From positions 1 to 64,000 of the forward strand of contig NZ_JOJL01000004.1 in assembly GCF_000721705.1 (NCBI RefSeq): 64,000 bases of DNA, in the 5' to 3' direction. The number at the start of each line of letters is the position of its first letter. The first letter of the stretch is position 1. The notes beneath the pieces were generated by a model. That model was not told the DNA's origin. It searched no databases and saw only the letters and a list, made by a program, of their open reading frames with translations. Of this stretch, positions 63,540 to 64,000 are shown piece by piece. A program made the translations under genes and the position numbers. The stretch comes from Actinoplanes subtropicus. GTDB taxonomy: Bacteria; Actinomycetota; Actinomycetes; Mycobacteriales; Micromonosporaceae.

Positions 63540-64000
63540 GTGGCACGTAGCGACGAGGCGGATTCACGCGCCGCACGTTGGGAGAAAGAGGCCAACGATC
63601 TCTCCAGCCAGGTCGCGTTCCTGCAGGAGGAACTGGCCCTGGTTAGGCGGAAGTTGACCGAGAGCCCACGACACGTCCGGCAGCTCGAGGAACGGCTCGC
63701 GGCAACGCAGGCGCAGCTGGCCCGAGTGACCGAGAACAACGACCGGCTCGTGGCGACCCTCAAGGAAGCCCGGGCCCAGATCGTCACTCTCAAGGAAGAG
63801 ATTGACCGCCTTGCCCAGCCGCCCAGCGGCTACGGCGTATTCCTGACCGCCCACGAGGACGGCACGGTGGACGTGTTCACCGGCGGCCGCAAGCTTCGGG
63901 TGGCGGTCTCGCCGTCGCTCGAGGTGGAGGAGTTGCAGCGCGGGCAGGAGGTGCTGCTCAACGACGCGCTCAACGTCGTCGACGCGTTCGGCTTCGAGCG
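63540..64000 (+). CDS. arc: Proteasome-associated ATPase ARC/Mpa (partial)
   Basis: The visible part (about 153 residues) starts at GTG 63540 after GGGGAGGTGGGAC. It has an N-terminal coiled coil (KEANDLSSQVAFLQEELALV, ARVTENNDRLVATLKEARAQ, LKEEIDRLAQPPSGYG) followed by the first OB-fold segment (GVFLTAHEDGTVDVFTGGRK, LRVAVSPSLEVEELQRGQEV). This is the layout of ARC/Mpa, whose coiled coil binds Pup and whose AAA ring feeds the 20S proteasome. The AAA domain lies beyond the window. Confidence 0.93.
   Translation, partial: MARSDEADSRAARWEKEANDLSSQVAFLQEELALVRRKLTESPRHVRQLEERLAATQAQLARVTENNDRLVATLKEARAQIVTLKEEIDRLAQPPSGYGVFLTAHEDGTVDVFTGGRKLRVAVSPSLEVEELQRGQEVLLNDALNVVDAFGFE

Overview
The window is very GC-rich DNA from an actinobacterium, most likely a Micromonosporaceae member such as Actinoplanes (inference). 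The supporting markers are mycothiol synthesis (MshC), the Pup-proteasome ATPase ARC with a PAC2 protein, an accessory SecA2, an F420-type luciferase-like oxidoreductase, DUF3090/SCO1664-type genes, and many starts that look leaderless. I found no rRNA, tRNA, CRISPR array or intact insertion sequence.

Layout. 1-2.3 kb is eroded: a partial gene ending in a pentapeptide repeat, a 69-bp tandem array, and decayed DUF3500 and HupE genes. 2.3-13.3 kb holds a glutamate-cysteine ligase-like gene, a small membrane protein, a baeRF2-like protein, a Pro/Gln-rich protein, a STAS/ATPase fusion, an ABC exporter and secA2 with its terminator. 13.6-18.8 kb has a winged-helix regulator, a uridine-kinase-like protein, a DksA-type zinc finger, two convergent DUF72 genes, and a small repeat peptide beside a JmjC-type hydroxylase. 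18.9-23.5 kb is a minus-strand unit with an FtsK/EccC-like ATPase, two small helical proteins and a coiled-coil membrane protein. 23.7-27.9 kb has an SDR-AraC pair, 1 kb without genes (long inverted repeat, dispersed repeat), a dead MFS gene and a NYN protein. 28-38 kb carries a ClpC-like unfoldase, LysR, hemerythrin, an M20 peptidase, an aldo/keto reductase, the F420 oxidoreductase and a phosphatase/DUF3090/SCO1664 string. 39-46 kb has mshC, GntR, PAC2, a phosphoribosyltransferase and an ArsR/SRPBCC pair, several with tandem arrays at their 3' ends. 46-51.6 kb has AraC-VOC, DUF2071-APH, a HAD phosphatase, an FtsX fragment and an RHH-DUF4097 operon. 51.7-57.7 kb is a tightly packed three-gene operon of two CHAT proteases and a small two-helix membrane protein. 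58.2-64 kb has an atypical LuxR regulator, a RecB-like nuclease, a site-2 protease, trmI and the start of arc.

Best candidates for little-described systems are (1) the CHAT + CHAT-TPR + membrane protein operon, which looks like a self-contained protease/conflict module; (2) the FtsK/EccC-like ATPase operon with a WXG100-sized helical protein; and (3) the repeat peptide next to the JmjC oxygenase, which looks like a substrate-enzyme pair. A window-wide oddity is that short tandem arrays sit at or across gene 3' ends and sometimes duplicate the stop codon region (mshC, GntR gene, SRPBCC gene, left-edge gene). About a dozen genes show TANNNT-like boxes 6-8 nt before the start codon, as expected for leaderless mRNAs.

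All calls come from reading the sequence. Family names rest on recognised motifs; no database search was run.
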